NCBI GenBank assembly: GCA_037903475.1
Contig: JBAJFG010000184.1
Location: forward strand, 372,001-436,000
Direction: 5' to 3'
Source: Ancylostoma caninum
Taxonomy: Eukaryota > Nematoda > Chromadorea > Rhabditida > Ancylostomatidae
DNA: 64,000 nucleotides
This document shows positions 11,491 through 22,816 of this stretch, in pieces (within the stretch, counting starts at the first letter, position 1; the number at the start of each line of letters is the position of its first letter). The notes under the pieces are model-generated. The model saw nothing but the letters and a program-made list of their open reading frames with translations. It was not told the DNA's origin and ran no database searches. The position numbers and the translations under genes were made by a program.

Positions 11491-12689
11491 ATTCGGAACA
11501 CACCAACAAATATTCACTTTTATACAGTGCATTTCATAAGTATAGACCCACCCTTGAAAATGCCGGTACCCGGTTCTTCACAGGTCCATGAGAGAAGTTA
11601 CAAACGTCAATCGATTCGGCATGCCAGAAAACCTAAGATTGCGTTGTTTCACTAGTGATTATGGAAAGTACGGGATAGATTTGGCACATCACCATTAAAT
11701 GTGTCGTTTCAAAAGTATAGACGCAGTCTATGAGAAAATACAAATAAATCATATCTTCAAGGGGAAAATTGGGCTCAATATTTTGATAAGAAGTCTGAGC
11801 GTCTACAACGTAAATCTGCATTACAACTTGAATCACAACGTTTTGGAGCGAGGCTGGGGCAGCTAAAAGATTTACATGCTGTAGGCTGGTGAAATCGCAG
11901 GATCTCCGGGTAGGGGAGAGGTTCTTCGGCGTCTACCTGCAAATATGTATAAGGTATCAAGTCCTACAATCGAAGTAAGAATTTTGGTATGCAAAAGAAG
12001 ACATCGCATTGAAGACGGCGTCGCATACCCTGCCTGAACTTAAAGCACATGATATGCATTAATGCTGTCTGAGCCGTTGCATCGGGTTCGTCATGCAGTG
12101 CATGTGTTAAAAAGGCATTTATTCGCTGCATCATCATTGCACATTGCTGACTTCATCTCATACCTGGGGTTATCAGGTTCCAAAAAGCCTCACAGCTTTG
12201 TTTTCCCGGAAGGAACGTGGTGATCGGCATGTCGAAAAAACGAGTTGGTTATTTTGGATCTTTTGAAAGCCCGTGCTATGTTTAAATGAGTTTATAGGAC
12301 GAGGAAAGCTTTATTTGGACTGTATCATAATGAATGCATGCCGCTGGGGTGACATACAAGGAGAGCCAGACTCTCTCAAAATGAGCATCTCCGGAGGTAG
12401 GCGCTGCCAAAGTTGGAGATGTTTCTTCCCATAAGAACATACTCGATATTATCTCCACCAGCCTGATCGTCCGGCTGACGCCGGACTCTCAGGCTTCTTT
12501 TCATGCTCGCTTCGCTCGCGTTGCTCCCAAGTGAGGTCTTCCTCACACCATGCCGGCCATTCCACCTCGATCAGAACTCCCGTTTTTTATACTCTCGTGC
12601 TTTCTGGCTACGACGCGCCCTTTCCACATCTGTTCAACACTCAAGTGGCGTCTTTCCACTTTGTCTATGAGCGCAGGTCCCGTTCCTAG

Positions 12690-12835
12690 GCATTTCCCCA
12701 CTTTTGGACGCCAGCGCAACCTTATCACATCGTTGGACCCGTCCCCAGGCGTTTCCCCTATTTTGGACGCCGGAGCATCCTTATCACACCGCTGGACCCG
12801 TTTCCCCCACCTATGGGCGCCGGCGCATCACCCTC
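12690..12835 (+). repeat. minisatellite, 2-3 diverged units
   Basis: Units contain cgccggcgcatccttatcac and ggcgtttccccacttttgga variants, as in the large array at 40570-41095. The copy number is low here. Confidence 0.65.
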
Positions 12836-13228
12836 ACTGCTGCTCTCCCTTCAACGGCAACTCTTCTCCTACCGAGCGCCGACGCACCTCTGACATAGCC
12901 CTAGGCTCGTCTCATGTCACCTTCTCCACCATCTCTGCGGGTGCAACCCTCATCCATGTCATCCCTCGTCCGCCTGGGTCCTCCTCTTCGTTATGAAACT
13001 GTCCTGCCCGTCTCTTTCCTTTTATACAGTCACGTAATCATAGGCCTATCTCACTCATTCCGACCATGTTGAAAACAACTGTCGGCCATTAACATGTCTG
13101 AACATGACAAACGTGGCCCAAAACACCTTTGAATCAAGGTAAAGATCAAAACTTGCAACTTTTTTGTACATAACTCGATGCGCTGAACACGATGGTGTTG
13201 GTAGTTTTTGACGACAGTGGCTGGTTCT

Positions 13229-13787
<559 letters not shown>

Positions 13788-14447
13788 GCTCATAAAATGC
13801 CAATTAATATCAACTATGATTTCTACATAATCGAATTCCTCAAATCACAAGACCACCTTTAGTGTTCAACTCTTACATCTTCTTGCAGCACACAAAAGGA
13901 AAAACCTCACTTTCCATCGAAAAACCGGCGTGACCTATACCAGTCGCTTAACAAATAAGCATTTTGAGAAGCCCTATTCGACGGTACTATCTGCCTTCTA
14001 ATACTACCAACATCGAACATCCTGCAGCATCCTACCAGATGACATTCATGGCCGGAACCGAACATCTTCCAGCACAACAAACCTGAAAAATGCCATTGCC
14101 TGAAATTAAGAGCCGTATTGATAGCCATTTGCTGGAAGGGACGGGTGAATCTATGCCAATCCATGTTTTCTGTGTTGCTTGAGAATCGCGGAGACCTATC
14201 AGCTACAAATCTGCTGTTGCGGAAGATTCCTTCTGTGAAATCATCGGTTTCTGAAAGTGCGTCTATACTTATGAAACGGTCCCTATGGGGGAAGTGCTGC
14301 TACCTATTTTTCCCATAACTTTGGTTGAAACGACGGAGACAAGAGTTTTTGGGCACGCTCATTAGCAGTCATGATTTTCTCCAAAAAGTTACGTGGAACT
14401 GTGCCAGTGTTTTCTGGGGTGCGTCTATACTTATGAAACGCACTGTA

Positions 14448-15688
14448 TTAGGTTGGTGCAAAAATAATGCGCGTTTTTGGTTGCTTCATTTTCGGTGCAG
14501 AGAACTTTCGGTGTTTCTTATCGTCAGTTTGAGAGGTTGCACATGGTTTTGTAGCAAATTTCATGGCCTTTTCAAACGTCTCATGCATTTTGAGCGAAGT
14601 TCAAGTTTTTGGTGAATTTTTAATTGTGGAACAAGAGGCGTCAAAACAAGTTTTTCGCCAAACTCACTTCAGCGAGCTAAAACTCGCCGGCATCGCAGTA
14701 GGAACCGCTCGAAATACCACCATAGTTTTTAGCGAAGGGAGCGTGAGCGAATGCATTCCGCCGAGCTGCTTCCGGATTTTTCGCCTTGGTCTGCTTTGCT
14801 TCGAAAGTAAGAAATGTCGCATAAGTCTTCCTGGAGTTTGCAATCCCCAACTGTCAAAACAGGATATTTGGTTTCGCAGAACCTCGCTGGTGATTGTTGT
14901 CAGACCATCGCTCACTTCAGTAAAAAGGTGAGGATGAAAAAGCTCGACGAGTCGATGTCGCGCATACTGAACGTGTACCACATTGAGAGATTTGCTTTGC
15001 GCCTTTGTAGTGAAAGAACTGCGACCAAACAGTCAGTCGCTTAGTAATTACATATAAAATCGAGACCCTCTTCGACGAAATGAAATGCTTTCCTCGACTG
15101 TGGGACAAGGAAGATACCCCGAAACACTCCCAGAAACCGAAGCAACACCAAAATAAGGTCACGGCGGCTTTGTGGTGACCTGCTGCAAAAATTGCTGACT
15201 GCAGCTAATTCATTCTTCCTAATCTGGCTAGTACTTTCAAGATGTAAATGAAATAAATTAGAATCTTCACTGTGTGACCCTAGCGTTGCTCAATAAAATG
15301 GATTCTTCAGTCCTACACGGCACCCTACACGACACACCCTGCACGACAGATACTTCACAGGCTGCAGCAACTGAGCTAGGGAGCGCAAACTCCTACATCA
15401 TGATCTGCGAACTTCTCGCTCACTGACTACCACTTCCCCGAGAACCTGGGCGACTTCTTCCGGGAGAATTTTCTCGGAGACTAAAGTGATACCAAAATTG
15501 CCCTCCGGAAGTTAGTCGATTTTAGAAGGTCCTGTCAGAATTGCGCGGTAGTAGGAGAACATCTACCTTATTGCTAAAGAATTGCGGATTACAAGTTCTA
15601 AGCCTTTTGAGAAAGATCGATTTTGAAAGGAGTTATGAAGTTCGGAATCGAAGGCATGAAAACGCGCATTATTTTTGCACCAACCTAA
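14448..15688 (+). mobile_element. mariner element M1 with decayed transposase
   Basis: Perfect terminal inverted repeats TTAGGTTGGTGCAAAAATAA are flanked by TA on both sides; the length is 1241 bp. Transposase remnants on the plus strand include KKLDESMSRILNVYHI, WDKEDTPKHSQKPKQHQNKV near 15100-15160 and TDYHFPENLGDFFREN near 15420-15470. These match conserved mariner blocks (WVPHeL, the DEKW to PKp.lh.kKvM region, and TDYHlFr). Stops and frame changes make it inactive. It abuts T2 directly, sharing the TA at 14446. Confidence 0.85.
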
Positions 15689-15690
15689 TA

Positions 15691-16912
15691 TATACAGATT
15701 TCCGGTGCATACATGTCCTAGTTGTGGGTCTACATATTCCACATAGTTCATGCATGAACGTTCATCGCTGACTATATACTCAACTCCCTCTTCGTTCAGT
15801 TGCCTGAAAAACCTGTTATAATTCAAAAGTTCTAAGACCAATGGTGGATATGTTTGATAAGTTACTCTTATTTTTAGTTCTTTAATTTGCTGAACATTAA
15901 CAGGGTCTTGTATATAGCCAGCAATTATATCCTTTAACTCAAGCTTATTGCATATCTTAACTAGGTTTAGTTTATGGATAATGTCTCCGACATATTGTAC
16001 ACTAACAAATAATTCTTCCCTTTCTCCAAAATGGATTAGCTATTAATGCATATATCTTATATTTTCGTTCGTATCCAAAAGTGCTAAACTTTGTACTGAA
16101 CCCTAAGTCAATCAAACTATTTATATCGTGTATGTTCAAAGTTCTGAAATATCTATAAAGAGAACTGCCGTTACGTGCGTTAATTCCCACCACTATATTG
16201 TCATTTCTATCACTGATTTACTTTTCTTTCTTGACTTTTTTTCTTACCTCTAACTCTATTCTTTTTAAATGGGAATCTGATATATAAGTGATCCTTCTTC
16301 TCTAAAGGACTAACGTTATCTGATATATTTCTAAAGCCACTAATTTGATCATTGATCCCGAAAGAAGAATGCAGTGATTATGTATTTAATCCTGAGTAGC
16401 TCTTTTTCCCATAACTGGTTCTTGTTTTCAAACGCATCTTCAACACCTATATTTATAAGTGATGGATCACGACCTGATTTCCTAAAATGACCTACCAAGA
16501 AAGTGTTCAAGTCTAATCTTGAAAAACTACTCTTATGTTGATTAATACGTGCTCTCAGTGTTTGAGTAGTTTAACCTACGTACTGCATGTGACATGTTGA
16601 GCATGTTATCATGTAAATGACATTTTTTGAAGTACAGTTAAAGTTTGCGAGCTCATTAGTTCTAAGCAATTAATTAGTAGTAGAGCTTCTAACATAATTG
16701 TTAAAGTTTATTCTATCGCAAATTTTACACACCCTTCTATTACACCTGTTTCCCTTTAATTGGCTGGATTCAGGAAGGCTAACAACTTCGCGTCGATCAT
16801 TCCGACTACCAGTTCCAGACGAGGACAACACAGAACACAAGTGATTCTGGGTGTGGTTATTGTTGTTTGCGAACCTAAATCCCTTGAGTCTGAGGTGGTC
16901 CTTCCTAGACAC
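15691..16912 (-). pseudogene. PLE piece with upstream GIY-YIG (Naiad-B)
   Basis: Minus-strand frames give CNRRVCKICDRINF near 16740-16700, then NVIYMITCSTCHMQYVG followed by TTQTLRARINQHKSSF near 16630-16530. This is a Cys-paired GIY-YIG domain with one internal stop. Several hundred bases of linker-like translation follow (RNGSSLYRYFRTLNIHDI, then GVEYIVSDERSCMNYVEY). The element is cut at 15690 by the mariner/T2 pair and its RT is not seen downstream. The nuclease-first order matches the copy at 8405-10470. Confidence 0.6.
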
Positions 16913-17539
16913 TTATGCAGTTTCCTTATCGGAGGGTATTTTCCCCTTGGCTGGAGCGAGCCTCTTCATCGCTAGGGAGCGTTACCCGCGGTGTAAACTG
17001 CATTGGATGGTTATGCCCAACACACGCAAGGGTTCTCCCGAACGCAAAATCTGAGGCCTTATTTGTGATGCTTATTATAACAGCATTAAATTAAGCTTTA
17101 GTTATGTCAACAACTATTGATATTTAATTGCTAAACTGACTTAATTACTTTAATTGCATGTGTCACTTAATTGTCTTGAAGATTGATTACGATTAGTTAA
17201 AAGCTATACGTGAATGTCAAACTAATAGTTCAGTTCAACATGAAGAGCGACCATGTCTCTGTCCGAGAGACCCGCGCCGCGGTCCCGGTCATTGTCTGTG
17301 TCCGTTTGGAGTTCCCTGTAAGTGACTTCAAGGTTTGAGATAATGAGTCGTAAAAATATGGGCACAGTTTCGTATTCTTGCACGAGAATCTCAAAATTGA
17401 AATTTGCTTTGAAACTTGGGCGAGTGCGATCATATCGGCAGTGCCGATATTTCTCCGAAATAGAAAAAAACAAGCCAAACTAAGTACGGGGAAATCTTCA
17501 ATCAAGTAGGTAGGTAAAAACCTGAAAAACAGGAAAAAA
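16913..17539. other. no clear gene
   Basis: Open frames on the minus strand at 17222-17505 overlap in two phases and lack supporting splice sites or a recognisable domain. A good acceptor (ctgtttttcag) lies near 17525, downstream of the stop of gene C, which hints at an alternative 3' exon. Confidence 0.3.
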
Positions 17540-18228
17540 TCAGTCTCTTAAAGCTTCAAAGGAGGTCACGCGGGAGGTCGAAATCTGGATCGTGGATTTG
17601 AGTTGCGGATTACTTGGCGCACACAACGAAGAAGGGCCTTGCTCATCGTCGTTGCCATCCAAAAAATCGGCCACACGGCGTTTCTAGAAAAGAAATCAGT
17701 AATCACATCAAGAAGGAATGAAGAATAAAACGAAGAGCAGAATAACAACATGCGTGCACTCATATGGTCAAGTATAGGCCTGGTGCACTCACGTGGACTT
17801 GGCCTATACTTGACCATTGGTGCCACCAACCGAATTCGTTCCACATCTTCGTCATTTAGAAGACAGTTCTCGAGACGTAACGTCTTGAATGAAATCGATT
17901 TCACAAACACATAACAGCCCCCAGCCCTCAGCTGATCACATATGTTACAGATACACTCACTCCTAGGTACCGATAACTCCAAAGATTGTTCAAAACTTGT
18001 ATAGGGGCGTGTCTGTTTCCAATGATCTCCAAATCCATCTCCATTTATTCCGTAACCATTGCACACGTACAATTCTGTAGATCATATACAATTTGTCCAA
18101 TTAACTGATGGGAAGTGCACGCGATTGCAGCTTGGCGTTCTTTGTCTCACGAAAACAAACGGCGAAAAGAAATCCCCAAGGTCCGCGAATGTTCGACGTT
18201 CTGCCACCGCGAGAGCCAAGCGAACAAT
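17540..18228 (-). CDS. gene C, four-exon chain with LRR-like segment
   Basis: Minus-strand exons are 18228-18151 (acceptor tctccaatag, donor C|GTGAGA), 18074-17971 (acceptor gatctacag, donor G|GTACCT), 17883-17793 (acceptor ttcattcaag, donor C|GTGAGT) and 17683-17540 (acceptor ttcttttctag). Introns are 76, 87 and 109 bp. The first three exons join in phase. The third has TLRLENCLLNDEDVERIRL, which resembles a leucine-rich repeat (LxLxxCxL), as in F-box/LRR proteins; that is only a suggestion. In strict phase the last exon stops after about 13 codons; another frame of it stays open for 47 codons (KRRVADFLDGNDDEQGPSS) to TGA at 17540. The donor GTACCT is weak, so the model may be wrong in detail. 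Confidence 0.42.
17764..17817. other. perfect 17-bp inverted repeat at a splice donor
   Basis: The arms atggtcaagtataggcc (17764-17780) and their exact complement (17801-17817) enclose a 20-base loop. On the minus strand the loop holds the GTGAGT donor of the third exon of gene C. Confidence 0.9.
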
Positions 18229-19039
18229 CTATTGGAGAAATAAGAGAGAATAAAAAAGCGAGAAATTGTGTCCCATTCGAAAAGGCAGCCAAGAAATGCT
18301 GATTATAGGCACAAATACTCAACTATTGACGTTTTCGAAACAGACTATGGGGCAATTTGTACTAGATGCTTGAAATGAAATTCGCAAATGAAGCGAATCT
18401 TTGAATCTTTGAAAGAATGAAAAAATCAGCAATCTTTTTCCATGTAGATCGGTCAAGGTGGTATACACATGCTCAATGAAGAGAAGCTGCGATCGCCGCG
18501 AGGCCGTAAATGAGTGCGTATGAGCTGCGTCAGCAATGCGACTCGCCCTATTTTTCACTCTTTAGGCGTACGAGCGTCAAACGCACGCATATAGTGTAAA
18601 TTGCTCTTACATCGACATAAGACCAATTTCGAAAGTAGTTCGTATGGGGCAGACGCGATTACGCGGCAGAGACGGGACTTAGGGCAGCAATTGCTTCACT
18701 CGTCGCTCCTCAATCGCAGGATCTGCTGCTCCCCGCGTGCGGATCCGAGCAATTGCTGCTGTCGCAGCAATGTCTGCGTTCGTCTTTCTGTGGGCGGGGC
18801 CTAGCAGGTCATGCTGCGTTTCTCTTGTTCAGTTATCGGAGATTTACATTTACATTTATTTGCCGATCAATACTTTACAATATGCAGCACCTCAATAGAT
18901 CAATCCATTCCTTTTTCGTCATGACTCTCGATGTGCATTGCCAGTTACATACACAGAGAGTTGTAACATCCTATCTAAGAAAAGCATTAGATCATCTGTG
19001 AATGAATGTAATAAAGAATGGTGTCAAGAACACAGCAGT
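18229..19039. other. possible further gene C sequence, unresolved
   Basis: A minus-strand open frame at 18319-18558 may hold upstream exon sequence, with an acceptor-like ttcatttcaag near 18366, but no phase-consistent join could be made. Nothing else is recognised. Confidence 0.25.
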
Positions 19040-19875
19040 CAAACATCCTAATGTTTTCACACTACCGGTTTCGGGGCTTGAACTAGACCGGAAGTGTAGC
19101 TTTCCTTGGCGCCCCCGGGTCATGGACCCTTTCATCAGTAGTTCCCAAGGAAGCTTCAAAAGTGCTTAATGCTATACAAATGAGATGAGAGTGAGAATGA
19201 GAGAGGTACAAGGTGTAGTAGATGAAGAAACTCAGTTGTGTTTCTCTGTCCTTATATGTATACGTCCTGTGCCAGTGACCTAGTTATTCAAAAAAATGCG
19301 CCACTTCTATGTCATGTTTCTAATTCTAGCATTAATTTCATGCAATAACGGAAGGTGGACAGCATTATTTAAACCATACCTACGCAATATGTACGGCCTA
19401 TCTCTGAGCGCATTACATACAGTTCTAATTATTACTAATGGTGTCCAACCATTCTGTATACTAACTTCACACAACTCTATCACCCTACTTTCAAAGTCTT
19501 CTATCCTAGAACACGTCCTACCTATTCCAATCACTTCTGCTACAAATGTGTTTTTTATTATGAAACGTGGGATGTTGGACTTACAATTTGGGTATCTAAT
19601 AACTTTGAAGCTATAGTCATCGGTTTTATTATAGAGACTGTATCTAACTTCTTTTCTTTCCAAACGTATCTTAAGATCTAGAAAATCAGTTTCTTTCAAA
19701 TTAATGTTTGTTTTTTCTAAATTTGGAGAAGAATGATATATCTCATTGAGATTTGCTTCAAATTCTGCAGTATTGTTTGATACATGTAAAATATCATCAA
19801 TATATCGATAAGTACCATTACACATTTGCGCTGCTCTTCTATCCTCTGCATTCAGTTTACGTTTAATGAACATGT
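19040..19875 (-). pseudogene. Naiad-like PLE, C-terminal RT piece and 3' end
   Basis: The minus-strand frame 19873-19307 carries YRYIDDILHV, a PLE catalytic box of the YxDD type. Then come NLEKTNINLKETDFLDLKI, SLYNKTDDYSFKVIRYP and CKSNIPRF, all typical of the PLE RT thumb and tail. The frame ends without a downstream GIY-YIG domain, consistent with a nuclease-first element. A 3' region with a structured motif follows (19060-19140). The upstream side is broken at about 19875 by an RTE fragment. This piece is open over 188 codons, so it is a fairly young insertion. Confidence 0.72.
19060..19140 (-). ncRNA. hammerhead-like motif in PLE 3' region
   Basis: The minus strand reads ACTACTGATGAAAGGGTCC, a GGGTC/GACCC hairpin, more sequence, then CCCCGAAACCGGTAGT. 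ACTA and TAGT can close a stem around CTGATGA and GAAA, the two conserved hammerhead core boxes. The segment between the boxes is longer than in typical hammerheads. A fragment of the same 3' end recurs at 33985-34075. Confidence 0.4.
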
Positions 19876-20970
19876 TCCGAGTAGTGTTTGGAAATCATCA
19901 CGCCAACGTGTCTTCGGTCGGCCAACTGATCGTTTTGAAGGAGGACCCCATTCCATGAGCTCCTGAGACCATTTCACATCCGTTGATCTGGCAAGCTCCC
20001 AACCATAAGCCCATTTCCTTTCAACTGCACTAGTTAACACGTCTTTAATATTAGTTACTCCGCGCAACCAGGCATTCGTTTTCTTATCCAGAAGTCGTAC
20101 TCCAACCATGCGGCGTTCCATCCGTCTTTGTGCCGAAGCAAGTTTGTTTTCTGCTGCTTTTGTCAGCACCCATGTTTCGGCTCCGTATAGCATTGCAGGT
20201 AAGACACACTGGTTGAATAATTTGCGCTTCCACTCCATCTCTACCGTCTTGGAGGAAAGAAATTCTTCATAAAGACGAAAGCAGTTCCATCCAGCTTGGA
20301 TTCGACGTAGAATATCTTGGTAGTGGTTTCGGTGAAGCGAAATCTTTTGTCCAAGGTACACGAAGGATTCCACGTTTTCGATTTGGGTGCCTCTAAGGGT
20401 GCTTATAGGTGTGTCTTCTGTCAATATCTTCATTTTGCTACTACTGATCTTCAAGCCACAGGTCTTTGAGTGTTTGTCAAGGTCAATAATCATTGCTTGT
20501 AGCTCTCTTGCGCAGTTTTCGAAAGACATGCTCAAGTGTAGCCGAGAACAGTTTTGGTGAGATGGTGTCACCCTGGCGAACTCCTCGGCGGACTTTTATG
20601 GGGATACTTGTTCCTCCAAGTTTGATGAGTGACTGGGCGTCTCTACTGTATCGAAGGCTTTCTCACAATCAATGAATGCAATGAAGAGAGGTATTTTATA
20701 CTCATTACACCGTTCAACCAGTTCATTCATTGCATGTAGATGTGCACCTGTATCGGGGTTTGGTGGACGTGCTGAGAAACGCATCCACCGAGGTGCGCCG
20801 GAGTGTGAGGTGCGTTGGCGCTTGGTAATATAGACGACGACAATCGACAGTCCGCTACCGGGGTGTGGGTGCACAGGCACCCCGTAGTGTCGAAGGTGCG
20901 AAGGAACGGGTTCAAGAACGGTGAAAGGGCTATCCGTAGAGAGAAATACGCTGCGGAAATGGTGCACAAA
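19876..20970 (-). pseudogene. RTE-type non-LTR retrotransposon RT fragment
   Basis: Minus-strand translation gives RT blocks in order: IPLFIAFIDCEKAFDTVE near 20690-20640, GDTISPKLFSATLEHVFRK near 20575-20520, and then a long open frame to 19876. That frame carries SFVYLGQKISLHRN, LFNQCVLPAMLYGAETWVLT, MERRMVGVRLLDKK and GRPKTRWRDDFQ. These are the standard RTE thumb and C-terminal motifs. A frameshift near 20570 separates the RT core from the C-terminal part, and the catalytic YADD region is degraded. No endonuclease is seen upstream. The fragment lies against the PLE piece at 19875. Confidence 0.85.
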
Positions 20971-21650
20971 AAAAAAACAAACAAATGGGAAGGAGTGCGC
21001 CGGCTCCTACACTAAGACAGTCGTACCAGCCACCCGCGCTACCATTAGCGGCCGAGCAAACGTAGCAGCCGAGAGTCGGCCGCGAATGGGTGACAGGCAC
21101 GACCTGAGATGGCAGGAAGAATTATCAATCGATCACCTTCGTACCTTATGGGTGCCCCATGGGGATACAGTTGACCTCGAGGCATTGGGAGGGGGGGGGG
21201 GGGGCGAGAGGGTGGGCACAGTAATTTCGGAAATTTGGCGACCCATTCTCGGGGGCGGGGGGGGGCGCCTCCCCTCCATGTGTTTACTATTCTGCGTTAT
21301 TTGAACTTCTGTTTTCCTTGCAATTTGAATGTTCTTTCTAGGTTGACCACTCTATAGAAAAGCTAGTTCCTTCAGTCTACAAGCTATCAAAGGAACATCA
21401 TGGTGGTCCCCTAATTCCCTTCTGATACCTTTGCCTTCTTTTAAATTATATGTTCACCTACTGCATCGATTTCTTTTTCAGTTTTTAAACAAAAATCATT
21501 AGTTATTTATTCTTCAGCAACTAAATTGTAACTTCATACATTAACTAGAAGTAACTATACTCCTGAATGTTTGAACGACTCTGAAACACACTTAAAACAA
21601 AAACATAGTATGAAATAGCTAGCAAACAGAAGAAGTAATGTCAGTAAATC
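20971..21650. other. G-rich repeat debris, no gene
   Basis: Contains G runs at about 21188-21204 and 21250-21266, the latter next to ggcgacccattctcggg. That motif is shared with 22710, 28255 and 35310. It appears to be the end of a dispersed G-rich repeat. Confidence 0.45.
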
Positions 21651-21726
21651 AATATTATATCCAGTACATATCGTTCAGTAGTGGTGTATAAAGGCAGCCG
21701 ACGAAACTGTGTAGCATATGGTATAC

Positions 21727-22434
21727 TTGAGGCAGTAGGTGGGACACCGGATCGTACACATTTGTCTTTCTGTCAACCATGATGGTTTTGGTAATTTTTG
21801 AGCAGTGTTCCGAAGAAATTGCCGACCACCTGAAACACATTTCTTCTTGAAACTGGATCAATATAAATAAGGAGAGGATTTTCCAGATCTTATTTTATCC
21901 CACTCCTCATAAATGCCGCAACTCAAGTTTGCTCTTAAATAGACAAAGCAAATCGTGTACAATACCGGATCGTTTCGCAGCAATGTTATGATAGTTGGTT
22001 CTTCGCTTCTGTTTTCCATAATAACGGGGAAGCCATCTGTTTTCTCTGTGGGACACACATATAGGTTGTCATCTATGAACTCTCCAGACTGAAAATACCA
22101 TGGTTGTATACCACTGGTAACTTTCTACACCGTTTGTTGTGGAAAATAAGGACCAAGCGATGACGTTTGGAAACGTTATTAGTAACGCTCACTACTCAGG
22201 CAATTATAGCAGGCCTCCCGTGTGCCTGTTCAGACCTTGCGGCCAGCCCGCGCCCCCTATTTATGGGCAGGGCTTGCTAGGGGCACCAGTGGTACATCGT
22301 GGTCCTTTGCATACTCCTTTGCATCCAAATCAGATTTTGCAGGCACGGTCACATAACACGAATAAGAATCAAACAATTCATAGTTTTGCTGTGAGTCGAC
22401 GAGGCATGACGGAGAGATTTCGTTGCAGATCCTG
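21727..22434 (-). CDS. gene D, Cys-rich secreted-type exons, unrecognised
   Basis: Two minus-strand exons are well supported. 22088-21904 follows the acceptor tggtattttcag. 21829-21727 follows gtgtttcag, across a 74-bp intron. The split codon GA|G restores the reading EEWSAISSEHC, and the second exon ends at CAA|GTATAC. The peptide contains NLYVCPTEKTDG, CFVYLRANLSCGIYEEW and DRKTNVYDPVSHLLPQ. A third probable exon upstream (about 22434 to 22290) reads ICNEISPSCLVDSQQ, then FDSYSCYVTVP and KDHDVPLVPLAS; this vaguely recalls the start of a C-type lectin fold, but evidence is thin. The next downstream exon was not found. Confidence 0.55.
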
Positions 22435-22499
22435 CTACATTTGAAAGGGAACATTTTCCAGCATACGCGAATCAGCTGGCTTGGAAAAATGTTGATGAT

Positions 22500-22760
22500 T
22501 TCTAGCGTAGGAAGCAGTGAGGGACGCAGAAAGTGGAAAGAGAGGGGAAGCGTGAGAAAAAAGACTGGGGTCTTCGCCAAATCGAGGACGAGCATGGAGA
22601 ATAGAAATAGCAAGAATACTAATTAAACTAATAAACAATTGATATCTATCATTTCAAAAAAATGATGAGAGTAAACAATTTTCTTCTGCTTTATAAAGCA
22701 ATTCCGAAATTTCGGCGACCCCATTCTGTGGTGGGAGGGGGGGGGGGAGGGAAGGGGGAA
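22500..22760. repeat. G-rich dispersed repeat copy
   Basis: Starts gagggacgcagaaagtgg and ends ggcgaccccattctgtgg plus a G run. The same two ends occur at 28040-28292, with partial copies at 21230, 35135-35360 and 50205. The most complete outer tip reads cagtggcggatgc in inverse at 35350. Confidence 0.55.
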
Positions 22761-22816
22761 GCGGAGGGATTGAGTTGTGGTTGCTAAATCGTCACAGACT
22801 CACCACGAATACATAC

